Below are positions 32,686-43,394 of a DNA stretch of 64,000 nucleotides, piece after piece. The stretch covers positions 8,207,270 to 8,271,269 of the forward strand of contig NZ_CP030287.1 in assembly GCF_003287935.1 (NCBI RefSeq), in the 5' to 3' direction. Position 1 is the stretch's first letter. Each line of letters opens with the position of its first letter. The notes beneath the pieces were generated by a model, which made no database searches, was not told the DNA's origin, and saw nothing but the letters and a program-made list of their open reading frames with translations. Origin of the DNA: Streptomyces sp. ICC1 (GTDB taxonomy: Bacteria > Actinomycetota > Actinomycetes > Streptomycetales > Streptomycetaceae). The position numbers and the translations under genes are program-made.

Positions 32686-34581
32686 TCAGGCCGCGCGGGC
32701 GGCATCGGCCGGGTCCGGGGCATCGGCCGGGTCCGGGGCCTCGCCCGCGTCGGCCGGGTCGCCCGCGTCGGCCGCAGCGAGGCGCCCGAGCTCTTGCTCC
32801 AGCGCGGCCACGGCGTCGCGGATCTGCTCGGGCGTGTGGTCGGCGGTGATGAAGAAGCGCAGCCGGGCCATCTCCTCGGGTACGGCCGGGTAGAGGATCG
32901 GGTTGACGCTGATGCCCCGCTGGAACAGGGCCTCCGCGAGCCGCAGGGTCTTCAGGGAGTCGCCCACGATGCACGGGACGACCGGCGTGTCGTGGCTGTC
33001 CCCGATGTCGACGCCCGCAGCGCGGGCGAGGCGGACGAACAGGGCGGCGTTCTCCGCGAGCCGTGCCACGCGCTGCGGTTCGGCACGCAGCAGGCGCAGG
33101 GCGGTCAGGGACGCCGCGGTGTCGGCCGGGGTCATGCCGGCGCTGTAGACGAAGCCCGGGACGGTGTAGCGCAGGTACTCCACGACCTCGCGGCGCCCGG
33201 CGACGTACCCGCCGCAGCTCGCCAGGGCCTTGGAGAGCGTGCCCGACCACAGGTCGACGGCCGGGCGGTCGATGCCGAAGTGCTCGCCGACGCCGCGCCC
33301 CGTAGCGCCGATGGTTCCGATGCTGTGCGCCTCGTCGATCATCAGCAGGGCGCCGTGCCGGTGCTTGACCTCGATGAGGGCCGGCAGGTCGGCGATGTCG
33401 CCGTCCATGCTGTACACGCCCTCGATGACGACGAGCACCCGCCGGTACTGGTGGCGGACCTGTCCGAGGACGGCGTCGAGGGCGGCCGCGTCGTTGTGGG
33501 GGAACGGCCGCCGGGTCGCGCCGGAGAGCTTGCACCCCTGCAGGATGCTGTCGTGGGCGAGGGAGTCGTGGATGACGAGGTCCCCGGGTCCGACGAGGTG
33601 CCCGATCACGGTGACGTTGGTGGCGTGGCCGTTGGCCAGGGTGACCGCGGCCTCGCATCCGAGCAGGTCGGCGAGTTCGGCTTCGAGCTCCAGATGGAGC
33701 GGACGGCTGCCGGACAGCAGCCGGCTGGCGGACGCCGAGGTGCCGCAGGCGTCGATGGCCCGCTTGGCGGCCTCGTTCACCTGGGGGTGCGTCGCCATGC
33801 CGAGGTAGTTGTAGCCGGAGAACGAGAGCAGTTCCCGGCCGTCGATCACCGTCGTGTCCGTCATGCCGCCTTCGTGGACGAGGAAGTACGGGTTGCGCAG
33901 CCCGGTCCGGTCGAAGGTGGCGATGCGCTCGCCGTGGGCGGCGACCTCCGGGAAGCACTCGATCCGCGTGTGCTCCTCGGGCAGCGGGGCGGCGGCGGGA
34001 GCGGCCGGCGCCTGGGGCGGGGCTCCGTCGCCGTGAGCGTCCTCGGCGTGCGCGGCCCCGTCGTGGCCGTCTCGTTGTACGGGGACGGCCGCGTCCGCGG
34101 CGTCCGCGGAGCCGGTCGCGATCAGCGCGGCGATCCTCCCGGCGGTCGGCCGGTCGGCGGCGCTCTCGTCGAACCTCCACCGGGGCCACTGCCGCTTGAG
34201 GGAGGTGAAGAGATCGGTCAGCATCAGCGAGTCGAAGCCGAGCTCGTCGATCAGCGGCTGGTCGGCGCGCAGCCGGTCCACCGGGAACGCGCTGATCCGG
34301 GCCACGTGCCCGAGCACGGCCTCGGTGACCTCGTCGAGGTCCCCGGCCGGCACCGGCTCCTCGCAGGCGGGAGGCGCGGGGGACAGCGGGGCCGTGGGGG
34401 CCGCGGCGAGGGGGAGGTCCGGTACGGCGGCCAGGGGCGCGGGAGGGGCAGCCGCCGGGTCGGCGGCCCGCGCGGCCGGGTCCCGTACGGGGAGGGCCTC
34501 CGTGAGCCGGTTGATGAGGGCCACCTGCTGCCGGACCAGCTGGAGCAGGTCGTCCATCGGGTTGTTCGCCGGGGCGTTCAT
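32686..34581 (-). CDS. Acyl carrier protein - alpha-oxoamine synthase fusion
   Basis: A 631-residue fusion. An N-terminal ACP (about 75-150; LGFDSLMLTDLFTSL, with the Ser for phosphopantetheine) precedes a PLP enzyme of the 8-amino-7-oxononanoate/serine-palmitoyltransferase class (about 210-605: NYLGMATHPQVNEAAKRAIDACGTSASASRLLSGSRPLHLELE; LLMIDEAHSIGTIGATGRGV; LWSGTLSKALASCGGYVAG with the PLP Lys). Such fusions condense an ACP-bound acyl chain with an amino acid, as in PigH/RedN of prodiginine synthesis. ATG 34581 follows GAGGAGAC. The upstream 26 bases end at adapter DNA, so the rest of the pathway is lost. Confidence 0.87.
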   Translation of the reverse strand: MNAPANNPMDDLLQLVRQQVALINRLTEALPVRDPAARAADPAAAPPAPLAAVPDLPLAAAPTAPLSPAPPACEEPVPAGDLDEVTEAVLGHVARISAFPVDRLRADQPLIDELGFDSLMLTDLFTSLKRQWPRWRFDESAADRPTAGRIAALIATGSADAADAAVPVQRDGHDGAAHAEDAHGDGAPPQAPAAPAAAPLPEEHTRIECFPEVAAHGERIATFDRTGLRNPYFLVHEGGMTDTTVIDGRELLSFSGYNYLGMATHPQVNEAAKRAIDACGTSASASRLLSGSRPLHLELEAELADLLGCEAAVTLANGHATNVTVIGHLVGPGDLVIHDSLAHDSILQGCKLSGATRRPFPHNDAAALDAVLGQVRHQYRRVLVVIEGVYSMDGDIADLPALIEVKHRHGALLMIDEAHSIGTIGATGRGVGEHFGIDRPAVDLWSGTLSKALASCGGYVAGRREVVEYLRYTVPGFVYSAGMTPADTAASLTALRLLRAEPQRVARLAENAALFVRLARAAGVDIGDSHDTPVVPCIVGDSLKTLRLAEALFQRGISVNPILYPAVPEEMARLRFFITADHTPEQIRDAVAALEQELGRLAAADAGDPADAGEAPDPADAPDPADAARAA

Positions 34582-34606
34582 CGGGGTCTCCTCGGACGGT
34601 GCCCTC

Positions 34607-34640
34607 GTCTCGTGGGCTCGGAAATGTGTATAAGAAACAG
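34607..34640 (+). other. Full Nextera Read 2 transposase adapter embedded in contig
   Basis: Bases 34607-34621 (GTCTCGTGGGCTCGG) are identical to the 5' part of the Nextera Read 2 adapter and 34622-34640 match the mosaic end with two G-to-A changes, 32 of 34 in all. This is a synthetic sequence. It separates an intact oxoamine synthase start from a deacetylase lacking its N-terminus, so it is a false join. Confidence 0.97.
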
Positions 34641-35378
34641 CCCCAGCCCGCCCCGCCGCAGGCGGGCGCCCCCGGGAAGGCGCCGACGATGGCGCCCGGG
34701 CCGAACGGCCTGACCCCCGTCTTCGAGCGGGCGAAGCAGCGGACCGACAAGACCGTGGCGCTGACCTTCGACGCCGACATGACCTCCGACCAGGGGCCGC
34801 GCGCGGCGGACGGGGAGCACTTCGACAACCCGCAGCTGATCTCCACGCTGCGCACGCTCAAGGTGCCCTCGACGGTCTTCATGACGGGCCGCTGGGCCGA
34901 GCAGTACCCGGACCAGGCGAAGTCCATCGGCACCGATCCGAACTTCGAGATCGCGAACCACTCGTACAGCCACCACGCCTTCAAGTCCCCCTGCTACGGG
35001 CTCCCCACCCTCGACGAGGCCGCCGCCCGCGCCGACGTGGACCGGGCCTTCGAGGCCTTCCGCAAGGCGGGGGCCGTCAACACCGTCCCGTACTTCCGCT
35101 TCCCCGGCGGCTGCTACGACGACCAGGCGCTGCGGGCGATCTCCACGGCCAAGGTCACGGCCGTCCAGTGGGACGTGGTCAGCGGGGACGCCTTCGCGAA
35201 GGATCCCGACGCGGTGGCCGAGCAGGTGCTGTCCGGGGTGAAGCCCGGATCGGTCGTGGTCATGCACTGCACGCGCAGCGCCGCCCCGGTCACCGAGGAG
35301 GCCATCCGGAAGATCGTCCCGGAGCTGCGCAAGCGCGGCTACCGGTTCGTCAAGGTGTCCGAGCTCATCGGGAATTGA
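34641..35378 (+). CDS. Polysaccharide deacetylase (NodB fold), 5'-truncated
   Basis: The partial product carries the NodB domain: KTVALTFDADMTSDQG (catalytic Asp pair), FEIANHSYSHHAF (metal-binding HxxxH), RFPGGCYDDQALRAI and the late VVVMHCTR motif. It would remove N-acetyl groups from peptidoglycan or chitin-like polymer outside the cell. The signal peptide and true start are missing because the sequence begins at the adapter junction; an apparent upstream ATG at 34599 spans adapter and is artificial. Confidence 0.88.
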   Translation, partial: PQPAPPQAGAPGKAPTMAPGPNGLTPVFERAKQRTDKTVALTFDADMTSDQGPRAADGEHFDNPQLISTLRTLKVPSTVFMTGRWAEQYPDQAKSIGTDPNFEIANHSYSHHAFKSPCYGLPTLDEAAARADVDRAFEAFRKAGAVNTVPYFRFPGGCYDDQALRAISTAKVTAVQWDVVSGDAFAKDPDAVAEQVLSGVKPGSVVVMHCTRSAAPVTEEAIRKIVPELRKRGYRFVKVSELIGN

Positions 35379-35476
35379 CTTCCGCTCCCCTCCCTAAAGG
35401 GCAGAGCACTGGCCAAGTTCCCGGTAGCGCGGGCAGCGGCGCGAAGCGACGGAACCGCGGCGGCCGCGCCGCGGGT

Positions 35477-35668
35477 TCAGCCGGAGCAGGCCGTGCGCTG
35501 CGCTTCCTGCCACTCGCACACCGGGCACAGCACCACGCCCGGGGTCGCGACCCCGTACTCGGTGGGCTTGCCGCACTGCACGCAGTCGGCGTACGGCGGC
35601 CCGGCCACCCGCCCGGCGGGGGCCGCGGGGGCGGGGCAGTAGGAGGCGTCCTGCTCGATCGGGTCCAC
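35477..35668 (-). CDS. Small zinc-ribbon protein
   Basis: A 63-residue protein with three Cys pairs or near-pairs: SYCPAP, DCVQCGKPTEYG and VLCPVCEWQEAQRTAC. CxxC...CxxC spacing of about 20 residues is that of a zinc ribbon. GTG 35668; the gene is divergent from the Pth2 gene with 86 bases between starts. Function unknown. Confidence 0.65.
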   Translation of the reverse strand: MDPIEQDASYCPAPAAPAGRVAGPPYADCVQCGKPTEYGVATPGVVLCPVCEWQEAQRTACSG

Positions 35669-35754
35669 GGGTACGAGCGTACTCAGCCCCGGCCGGGACC
35701 GGCCCGCCCCCTGCCCCGCCGTCCCTGTCGGTGCGGGCTGGCAGAATCGGCCGG

Positions 35755-36504
35755 ATGAGCACCGAGGACGCGCAAGCGCACACAGGGGTACCCGCCGTCG
35801 GGGCGGACAGCCCGTTCCGGCAGGAGCGGATCGCCCGCGACGAGGCCCCGCAGTTCGTGCTGCCGCTGGTGGTGCGGATCGAGAAGACCGGGCCGCCGGC
35901 CCGTACGGACGCCCTGGAGACGGCGGCGCGCGCGGTGCTGGTACTGCTCACGGACGAGCGGTCGGCCGACGGCGGCGAGTGGGCCGAGGCCGTGCGGGAC
36001 TGGCAGGACGCGCGGATCCGCAAGGTGGTCCGCCGGGCGCGCGGGGCGGAGTGGCGCAAGGCCGGCACCCTGCCGGGCGTCACGGTGCGGGGCGGAGCCT
36101 CGGAGGTACGGGTCTTCCCGCCGGTCCCGCTCGACGGCTGGCCCAAGGAGCTCGCCAAGCTCCAGGTGTCGGGCACCGAGCTGGACGATCCGGAGCCGGC
36201 CGCCCCCGCGGAGCCCGGACTGCCGGTGCTGTGGCTCAACCCGGACGTGGAGATGTCCGCCGGCAAGGCGATGGCCCAGGCCGGGCACGGCGCGCAGCTG
36301 GCCTGGTGGGAGCTGACCGGCGCGGAGCGCGCCGCCTGGCGGGACGCCGGCTTCCGGCTGGCCGTGCGCACGGCCCCGCGCGAGCGCTGGCCGGAGCTGT
36401 CCGCGAGCGGCCTGCCGGTGGTGCGGGACGCGGGGTTCACGGAGATCGCACCGGGTTCCTGCACCGTGGTCGCGGACCATCCCGCACTGCGGGCACGGCT
36501 CTAG
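35755..36504 (+). CDS. Peptidyl-tRNA hydrolase, Pth2-type domain
   Basis: A 249-residue protein whose C-terminal half (LWLNPDVEMSAGKAMAQAGHGAQLAWWELTGAERAAWRDAGFRLAV...VVRDAGFTEIAPGSCTVVAD) carries the Pth2 motifs, including the GKAMAQAGHGA catalytic helix and the DAGFTEIAPGS strand-turn. The N-terminal half is an actinobacterial extension. The enzyme would release peptide from stalled peptidyl-tRNA. Its TAG stop is formed by the CTAG end of a MITE remnant, so the last residues may differ from the ancestral protein. Confidence 0.85.
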   Translation: MSTEDAQAHTGVPAVGADSPFRQERIARDEAPQFVLPLVVRIEKTGPPARTDALETAARAVLVLLTDERSADGGEWAEAVRDWQDARIRKVVRRARGAEWRKAGTLPGVTVRGGASEVRVFPPVPLDGWPKELAKLQVSGTELDDPEPAAPAEPGLPVLWLNPDVEMSAGKAMAQAGHGAQLAWWELTGAERAAWRDAGFRLAVRTAPRERWPELSASGLPVVRDAGFTEIAPGSCTVVADHPALRARL

Positions 36505-36543
36505 TGCCGTGACCCGGTGGACCTTTCCGGTCACAGCACCAGC
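36501..36543. mobile_element. MITE-like element, internally deleted copy
   Basis: Only the two termini remain: CTAGTGCCGTGACCCGG and the right end ACCTTTCCGGTCACAGCACC, joined directly. The ends pair as an inverted repeat, so it may also act as a transcription terminator for the Pth2 gene. The final CTAG has mutated to CCAG. Confidence 0.75.
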
Positions 36544-36651
36544 GCCGCCGGGAACCTCAAATGTTGCTCTGAACGTCCTCCTCGGCGGTTGGCTCGACTC
36601 CGACGGGGCCATGACATCGACACACGGACCGACGAGCGGGGGCGAGGGGAC

Positions 36652-38052
36652 ATGAAGCCCATGGCACACCTGGGGGTGGGCATCGGATGGCGGCCGGAGA
36701 TCGCGGAAGCGGTGGAAGGCCTGCCGGGGCTGGACTGGGTCGAGGTGGTGGCCGAGAACATCTGCCCCGGCCACCTGCCGGAGCCGCTGCGGCGGCTGCT
36801 CGACCGCGGGGTCCGCGTCGTGCCCCACGGGGTCTCGCTCGGACTCGGCGGCGCCGACCGGCCGGACCCGGCGAAGCTGGCCGCGCTCGCCGAGCGGGCG
36901 GTGGCGCTGGGGGCGCCGATCGTCACCGAGCACATCGCCTTCGTACGGACCTCCGCGCTGGGGGCCGCGCCGGCGCTGGAGGCCGGGCACCTGCTGCCCG
37001 TGGCGCGGACGCGGGACGCGCTGGACGTGCTCTGCGAGAACGTGCGCATCGCACAGGACGCGCTGCCGGTGCCGCTCGCGCTGGAGAACATCGCCGCGCT
37101 GCTGGCCTGGCCCGGCGAGGAGCTCACGGAGGGGCAGTTCCTGACGGAGCTCGTCGAGCGGACCGGCGTGCGGCTGCTCATCGACGTGGCCAACCTGCAC
37201 ACCAACCGGGTGAACCGCGGGGAGGACCCGGCCGCCGTGCTGGACGGGATCCCGCTGGAGGCGCTGGCGTACGTGCACGTCGCCGGGGGCGTGGAGCGGG
37301 GCGGGGTGTGGCACGACACCCACGCGCACCCGGTGCCGGAGGTGGTGCTGGACGTGCTGGCGCAGCTCCGCGCCCGGGTGGACCCGCCGGGGGTGCTCCT
37401 GGAGCGGGACGACGACTTCCCGCCGGACGGGGAGCTGGCCGGGGAACTCACCGCGATCCGGGGGGTCCTGGACCGTGCCGGGACCCCGTCCCGGCCCCTG
37501 CCGGACACCGCACCGGATGCCGTGGCGGGTGCCACGGCGGCTGCCGCACCGGACGCCGCGCCGGATGCCGTGGCGGCTGCCGGCACGGATGTCCCGGCGC
37601 GCCCGTCCGCCGGGCCCGCGGGACCCGGCGGCACGGCGCTGGACAAGGCGCGGACGCGGGTCGGCCTCGGCCAGGCCGCGCTCCTGTCGGCCCTGGTGGC
37701 CGGCACGCCCGTGCCCGAGGGGTTCGACCGGCAGCGGGTCCGGGTCCAGGCCCGGGCGCTGGCGGCCAAGCGGGCCGGGGTCGTGGCCCGGCTGGCCCCC
37801 GAGCTGCCCGGGATCCTGGGCGGGCAGGAGCCGTACCGCAAGGCCTTCCTCGACTACGCCCGGCACCGGCCGATGGCCTCCGGGTACCGGCGCGACGCGC
37901 TGGACTTCGCCGAGCACCTGCTGATCCGGGACCTGCCCGCCGATCCCGCGGCACGGCGCCGGCTCACGCTCTGGTGGCAGGACCGGGCCGGGGCGCGGCC
38001 GCCGCGCCGCATCGTGCGCTGGGCCCGCGCGCTGGCGGGGAGAGCGGCATGA
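36652..38052 (+). CDS. DUF692 (MbnB-like) enzyme with C-terminal helical domain
   Basis: A 466-residue protein. Residues 5-285 form the DUF692 TIM barrel with expected iron ligands: His59 ([10 protein letters not shown]), His94 (VTEHIAF), Glu145 (ALENIA), Asn181 (DVANLHTN), His209 (HVAGG), Asp222/His224 ([10 protein letters not shown]) and a Glu in [11 protein letters not shown]692 enzymes such as MbnB and TglH oxidise Cys in peptides using a multi-iron centre. A Pro/Ala linker (286-345) leads to a helical domain resembling the DUF2063 partner protein. The stop overlaps the next gene's ATG (ATGA), so the Cys-rich partner is coupled to it. ATG 36652 follows GCGAGGGGA. Confidence 0.87.
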   Translation: MKPMAHLGVGIGWRPEIAEAVEGLPGLDWVEVVAENICPGHLPEPLRRLLDRGVRVVPHGVSLGLGGADRPDPAKLAALAERAVALGAPIVTEHIAFVRTSALGAAPALEAGHLLPVARTRDALDVLCENVRIAQDALPVPLALENIAALLAWPGEELTEGQFLTELVERTGVRLLIDVANLHTNRVNRGEDPAAVLDGIPLEALAYVHVAGGVERGGVWHDTHAHPVPEVVLDVLAQLRARVDPPGVLLERDDDFPPDGELAGELTAIRGVLDRAGTPSRPLPDTAPDAVAGATAAAAPDAAPDAVAAAGTDVPARPSAGPAGPGGTALDKARTRVGLGQAALLSALVAGTPVPEGFDRQRVRVQARALAAKRAGVVARLAPELPGILGGQEPYRKAFLDYARHRPMASGYRRDALDFAEHLLIRDLPADPAARRRLTLWWQDRAGARPPRRIVRWARALAGRAA

Positions 38053-39107
38053 ACTTCTTCGACCTCCTCGCCCTCGGCATCTGGATCGGCGTCATCACCT
38101 CCACCGCCCTCCTGGTGCGCGGTCTGCGGCGCGCGCAGCCCTCCACCTTCGGCCCCGCTCCCCGGCTGCACGACCTGTCCGAGGCCGCCTTCATGGCGGG
38201 CGGCCCCGGCGCGGTGGTGGATGCCGCGCTCGTCTCCCTGCTCTGCGACGGCCGGATGGTGGTCGGCGGGCCGGGCATCGTCCAGCTGCGGCCCGGGGTG
38301 CGGGCGACCGATCCCGCCGAACGGGCCGTGCTCCAGGCCCACCGGGGCGCGGCGTCCGGCTGGCTCTACCAGATCCGGTACGCCGCCATGCGGGACCCGG
38401 CCGTCCAGGAGACCGGCGACGCGCTGGCCGCCCGCGGGCTGATCGCCGCGCCCGGCGGGCGGCGCGCGCAGTACCACCACGGGGTGATCCAGGCGTCCGT
38501 GTGCGGGGTGCTGCTGATCCTGTCGCTGCCGCTCACCTTCGTCGCCCTCGCCCTGTACGCGGGCTCCGGCGACTTCCACGTGCCGTTCATCGCCGAGGTG
38601 TTCCCCGTTCTGCTGGCCGGAATCATCGCGGCCGCCGTCGGCGCCTCGCGCGCCCGGCAGCGGATCACCGGGGCGGGGGCGGCGGCCCTGCGCGACATCC
38701 GCGCCCACTACCGGACCGACCAGAGCCCGTACGTCCAGACCTCGTTGTTCGGGCTGCGCGGCCTGCGCGACCCCTACCTGCGCGAGCAACTGGTGCCGGC
38801 GGCCCGCGGGACCCGGCTGGCCGCGGCCCAGTCCCGTCCGCGTACCGGCAGCTCAGAGCCTGCTTGGGGGTCCGGAGCCGAGCTGGTTCCGGTCGTCTGG
38901 TGCGCGGGCTCCGACGGCGGCGGGTCGGGAGGATCCGGCGGGTCGGGCTGCGGATCGGGGTCGAGCTGCGGCTCCTCGGGCGGCAGCGGCTGCTCGTCGG
39001 GATCGAGCTGCGGCTCCTCCGGCGGCGGTTCCAGCTGTTCCGGCAGCAGTTCCAGCGGTTCGAGTTGCAGCAGTTCGTCCGGTTCCAGTTGCAGCAGCAG
39101 TTCCTGA
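38049..39107 (+). CDS. TIGR04222-type membrane protein with Cys/Gly/Ser tail
   Basis: A 352-residue protein with an N-terminal membrane segment, the motif [32 protein letters not shown] (about 38-70), two central membrane segments ([40 protein letters not shown]) and a C-terminal tail of about 70 residues that is almost only Gly, Ser and Cys, with eight cysteines in spaced SSC/GCG contexts. It is coupled to the DUF692 gene, whose family modifies peptide cysteines, so the tail is a plausible substrate or metal-binding region. That link is inference. Confidence 0.8.
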   Translation: MNFFDLLALGIWIGVITSTALLVRGLRRAQPSTFGPAPRLHDLSEAAFMAGGPGAVVDAALVSLLCDGRMVVGGPGIVQLRPGVRATDPAERAVLQAHRGAASGWLYQIRYAAMRDPAVQETGDALAARGLIAAPGGRRAQYHHGVIQASVCGVLLILSLPLTFVALALYAGSGDFHVPFIAEVFPVLLAGIIAAAVGASRARQRITGAGAAALRDIRAHYRTDQSPYVQTSLFGLRGLRDPYLREQLVPAARGTRLAAAQSRPRTGSSEPAWGSGAELVPVVWCAGSDGGGSGGSGGSGCGSGSSCGSSGGSGCSSGSSCGSSGGGSSCSGSSSSGSSCSSSSGSSCSSSS

Positions 39108-39190
39108 CCTCCCATCACGGACCCGTCACGAGCTGCTCACACCTCGGCAGAGCCCTATGCCCGGGCTTCCACATCTTGTAGAAATCGGGC

Positions 39191-39982
39191 ATGTTCTGGG
39201 TCCTGTTCCTGCTCTTGGCCTGGGCAGGGGTGCTGATCGCGTGCACCCGCCTCCTGAGAGCCGCCGGCGAAACCGCGGAGCCCGCCGACGGGCCGCCCGC
39301 CGACGGGCGCCCGCGTCACGACGAGCTCAGCCTGTACGAGGCCGCGTACCTGGCCGGCGGCCCGCGGCGGGTGGCCGAGCTGACGCTGCTCTCGATGCAG
39401 CGCCAGCGGCGGCTGCTGCTCGCGCACACCGGCTGGGCCACCGTGCTCGACCCGGTGGGGCGCGATCCGCACGAGCGGTCCGTGCTCGGGGCGTTCGGGC
39501 CGGACGGCCAGGAGCCGGTGGTGTCCGTACGGGCGGTCGCGGAGCGGGATCCGGCCGTACGGGACCTCGCGGACCGGCTGGGCGAGGCGGGCCTCGCGCT
39601 GCGCGCCGGGACCCGGCAGGACATCGGCGAGGGGATCCGGTCGGTCCGCCGGGCCACCGGACTGGTACTGGCCATGACGGTGGCCGCGCTGTGCGTGCCG
39701 ACGCCCGGGACCACGACCACGATCGTCCTGTGCTGGTTCTCGCTGCCGCTGATCCTGGCCCTGGGGTGCCTGGCCATCGCCCGCGTCGAGGGGCACGCGC
39801 ACTCCTCCTGGGCCTCCCCCGCCGGCCGGCGGCTCCTCGTGGAGCTGGAGCAGGAGCGGGGCGGCCGGGGCTCGCTCGCCGCGGTGGCCCTGCGGGGGCC
39901 GCGCGCGGTCGACGACCCCGAGGTGCGGGCGGCGCTCGCGTACGGCAGGCGGGGGCCGATTCCGCGGCAACGGGGGCATTGA
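39191..39982 (+). CDS. TIGR04222-like membrane protein without Cys tail
   Basis: A 263-residue paralogue of the preceding protein: one N-terminal membrane segment (MFWVLFLLLAWAGVLIACTRLL), the motif LSLYEAAYLAGGPRRVAELTLLSMQRQRRLLLAHTGWATVL, then two membrane segments (LVLAMTVAALCVPTPGTT; IVLCWFSLPLILALGCLAIA). It ends with a basic tail and lacks the Cys/Gly/Ser region. It is the third gene of the DUF692 unit. Function unknown. Confidence 0.75.
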   Translation: MFWVLFLLLAWAGVLIACTRLLRAAGETAEPADGPPADGRPRHDELSLYEAAYLAGGPRRVAELTLLSMQRQRRLLLAHTGWATVLDPVGRDPHERSVLGAFGPDGQEPVVSVRAVAERDPAVRDLADRLGEAGLALRAGTRQDIGEGIRSVRRATGLVLAMTVAALCVPTPGTTTTIVLCWFSLPLILALGCLAIARVEGHAHSSWASPAGRRLLVELEQERGGRGSLAAVALRGPRAVDDPEVRAALAYGRRGPIPRQRGH

Positions 39983-40062
39983 GCGCGACACCGGCCGGTG
40001 ATCCTGTACAGGGGGCCGCTCGCCGGATCTCATCGGACCATCCGAAGAGATGAGGGTCCGTC

Positions 40063-40443
40063 ATGCGCGGGACGAGCCGAGGGCGCCGCACCACACTGGT
40101 CCTCGCGCTGACTTCCGTCCTGGCGGGTCCGCCCGCCGCGGCGGCCACGGCCGAGGGCCCTCCCCCGCCCCCGGGCTCCGCCGCCACGGCGACGGCCGCC
40201 GCCGAAGCCGCCGGGGCCGAGCTCGTCGCCCGGCGGGCGGCGGCCGCCGCCCGCGCGGCCCCGGGCCGCCCCCCCGCGGGGCGCGGGCTGGACTTCGGGC
40301 GTCTTGGCTCATGCTCTCCTCTGCCTGCCCGTCCTCGGTTCGGTGTCCCCGGTCCCTCTGACACAGACGGCCGGAAGTCCTCAAGGGTTCCACGGTCCAT
40401 GGCGTACCGGAACCAATCCGAAGAATGGGACCTGCTGGGATGA
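40063..40443 (+). CDS. Putative exported protein, possibly truncated
   Basis: The frame starts with a credible signal peptide (MRGTSRGRRTTLVLALTSVLAGPPAAAATA) preceded by GAGGGTC, followed by an Ala-rich stretch to about residue 75. From about 40290 the sequence loses coding character and looks like the promoter region of the rhodanese gene. A real gene truncated by deletion or misassembly is likely; the stop at 40443 is probably accidental. Confidence 0.35.
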   Translation: MRGTSRGRRTTLVLALTSVLAGPPAAAATAEGPPPPPGSAATATAAAEAAGAELVARRAAAAARAAPGRPPAGRGLDFGRLGSCSPLPARPRFGVPGPSDTDGRKSSRVPRSMAYRNQSEEWDLLG

Positions 40444-40513
40444 ACACCGAGCAAGTCCCGCCTTACCTGCGGTTTCCCCTGCGGGCGCGAGGCGGCGCGG
40501 GCGGCTGCGCCGG

Positions 40514-41014
40514 GTGCGGCGTGGGGCGCACACGACCACCGCCTCCGCCGCCTCCGCCAGCGCCGTCCTGTCCGTCCCCGCCGCAGCCCCGGCCGAGGCG
40601 GCCGCCCACTACGCCGCCCGGCTCGCCTTCGAGGCCGACGTGTCCGACGTCCGCGCCGACCTCCTCGCTGGCGTCCCCGGCATCGTCGTGGTCGACTCCC
40701 GCAGCGAGGAGGGCTGGAACCAGGGCCGCATCCCCGGCGCACTGCACATCCCGACCGCCCGGATCGCCGAGCTGGCCCCGTCCCTGATCGACCCCGCCGC
40801 GACCGTGGTCACGTACTGCTGGGGCCCCGGCTGCAACGGCGCCACCCGCGCCGCACTCGCCTTCGCCCGGCTCGGCTACCAGGTGAAGGAGATGCTCGGC
40901 GGTTTCGAGTACTGGGTCCGCGAGGGCTTCGCCTTCGACACCGCCCAGGGCCCCGACCAGCGCCGGGTCGACGACCTGACCGCCCCGCGCTCGGGCATCT
41001 CCTGCGCCTGCTGA
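40514..41014 (+). CDS. Rhodanese-domain sulfurtransferase-like protein
   Basis: A 166-residue protein with one rhodanese domain: FEADVSDVRADLLAGVPGIVVVDSRSEEGWNQGRIPGALHIPTARI and the active-site loop TYCWGPGCNGATRAALAFARLGYQVKEMLGGFEYWVREGF. The loop has cysteines at CWGPGC. The start is uncertain: GTG 40514 is in frame, while a separate frame beginning MNTEQVPPYLRFP at 40441 suggests a frameshift near 40500. A C-terminal CAC adds two more cysteines. Confidence 0.8.
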   Translation: MRRGAHTTTASAASASAVLSVPAAAPAEAAAHYAARLAFEADVSDVRADLLAGVPGIVVVDSRSEEGWNQGRIPGALHIPTARIAELAPSLIDPAATVVTYCWGPGCNGATRAALAFARLGYQVKEMLGGFEYWVREGFAFDTAQGPDQRRVDDLTAPRSGISCAC

Positions 41015-41146
41015 ACGGCGAGGGCGGGTCGTCGGGCGGGCCGGTGGAGCGGGTCGTGGGGCAGGCCGTGGGGCGGCCGCGCACCAGGGACCGATCCCGC
41101 CCAGGACGACCCCCGCATCACCCCGCCCGAGCACCACGCGGTCGGC

Positions 41147-43384
<2,238 letters not shown>

Positions 43385-43394
43385 GGGCACGGCG

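Noticed and set aside
34599..34640. ATG 34599 as the start of the polysaccharide deacetylase
   Set aside because: The first 14 codons are adapter or left-flank sequence; the real N-terminus is missing.
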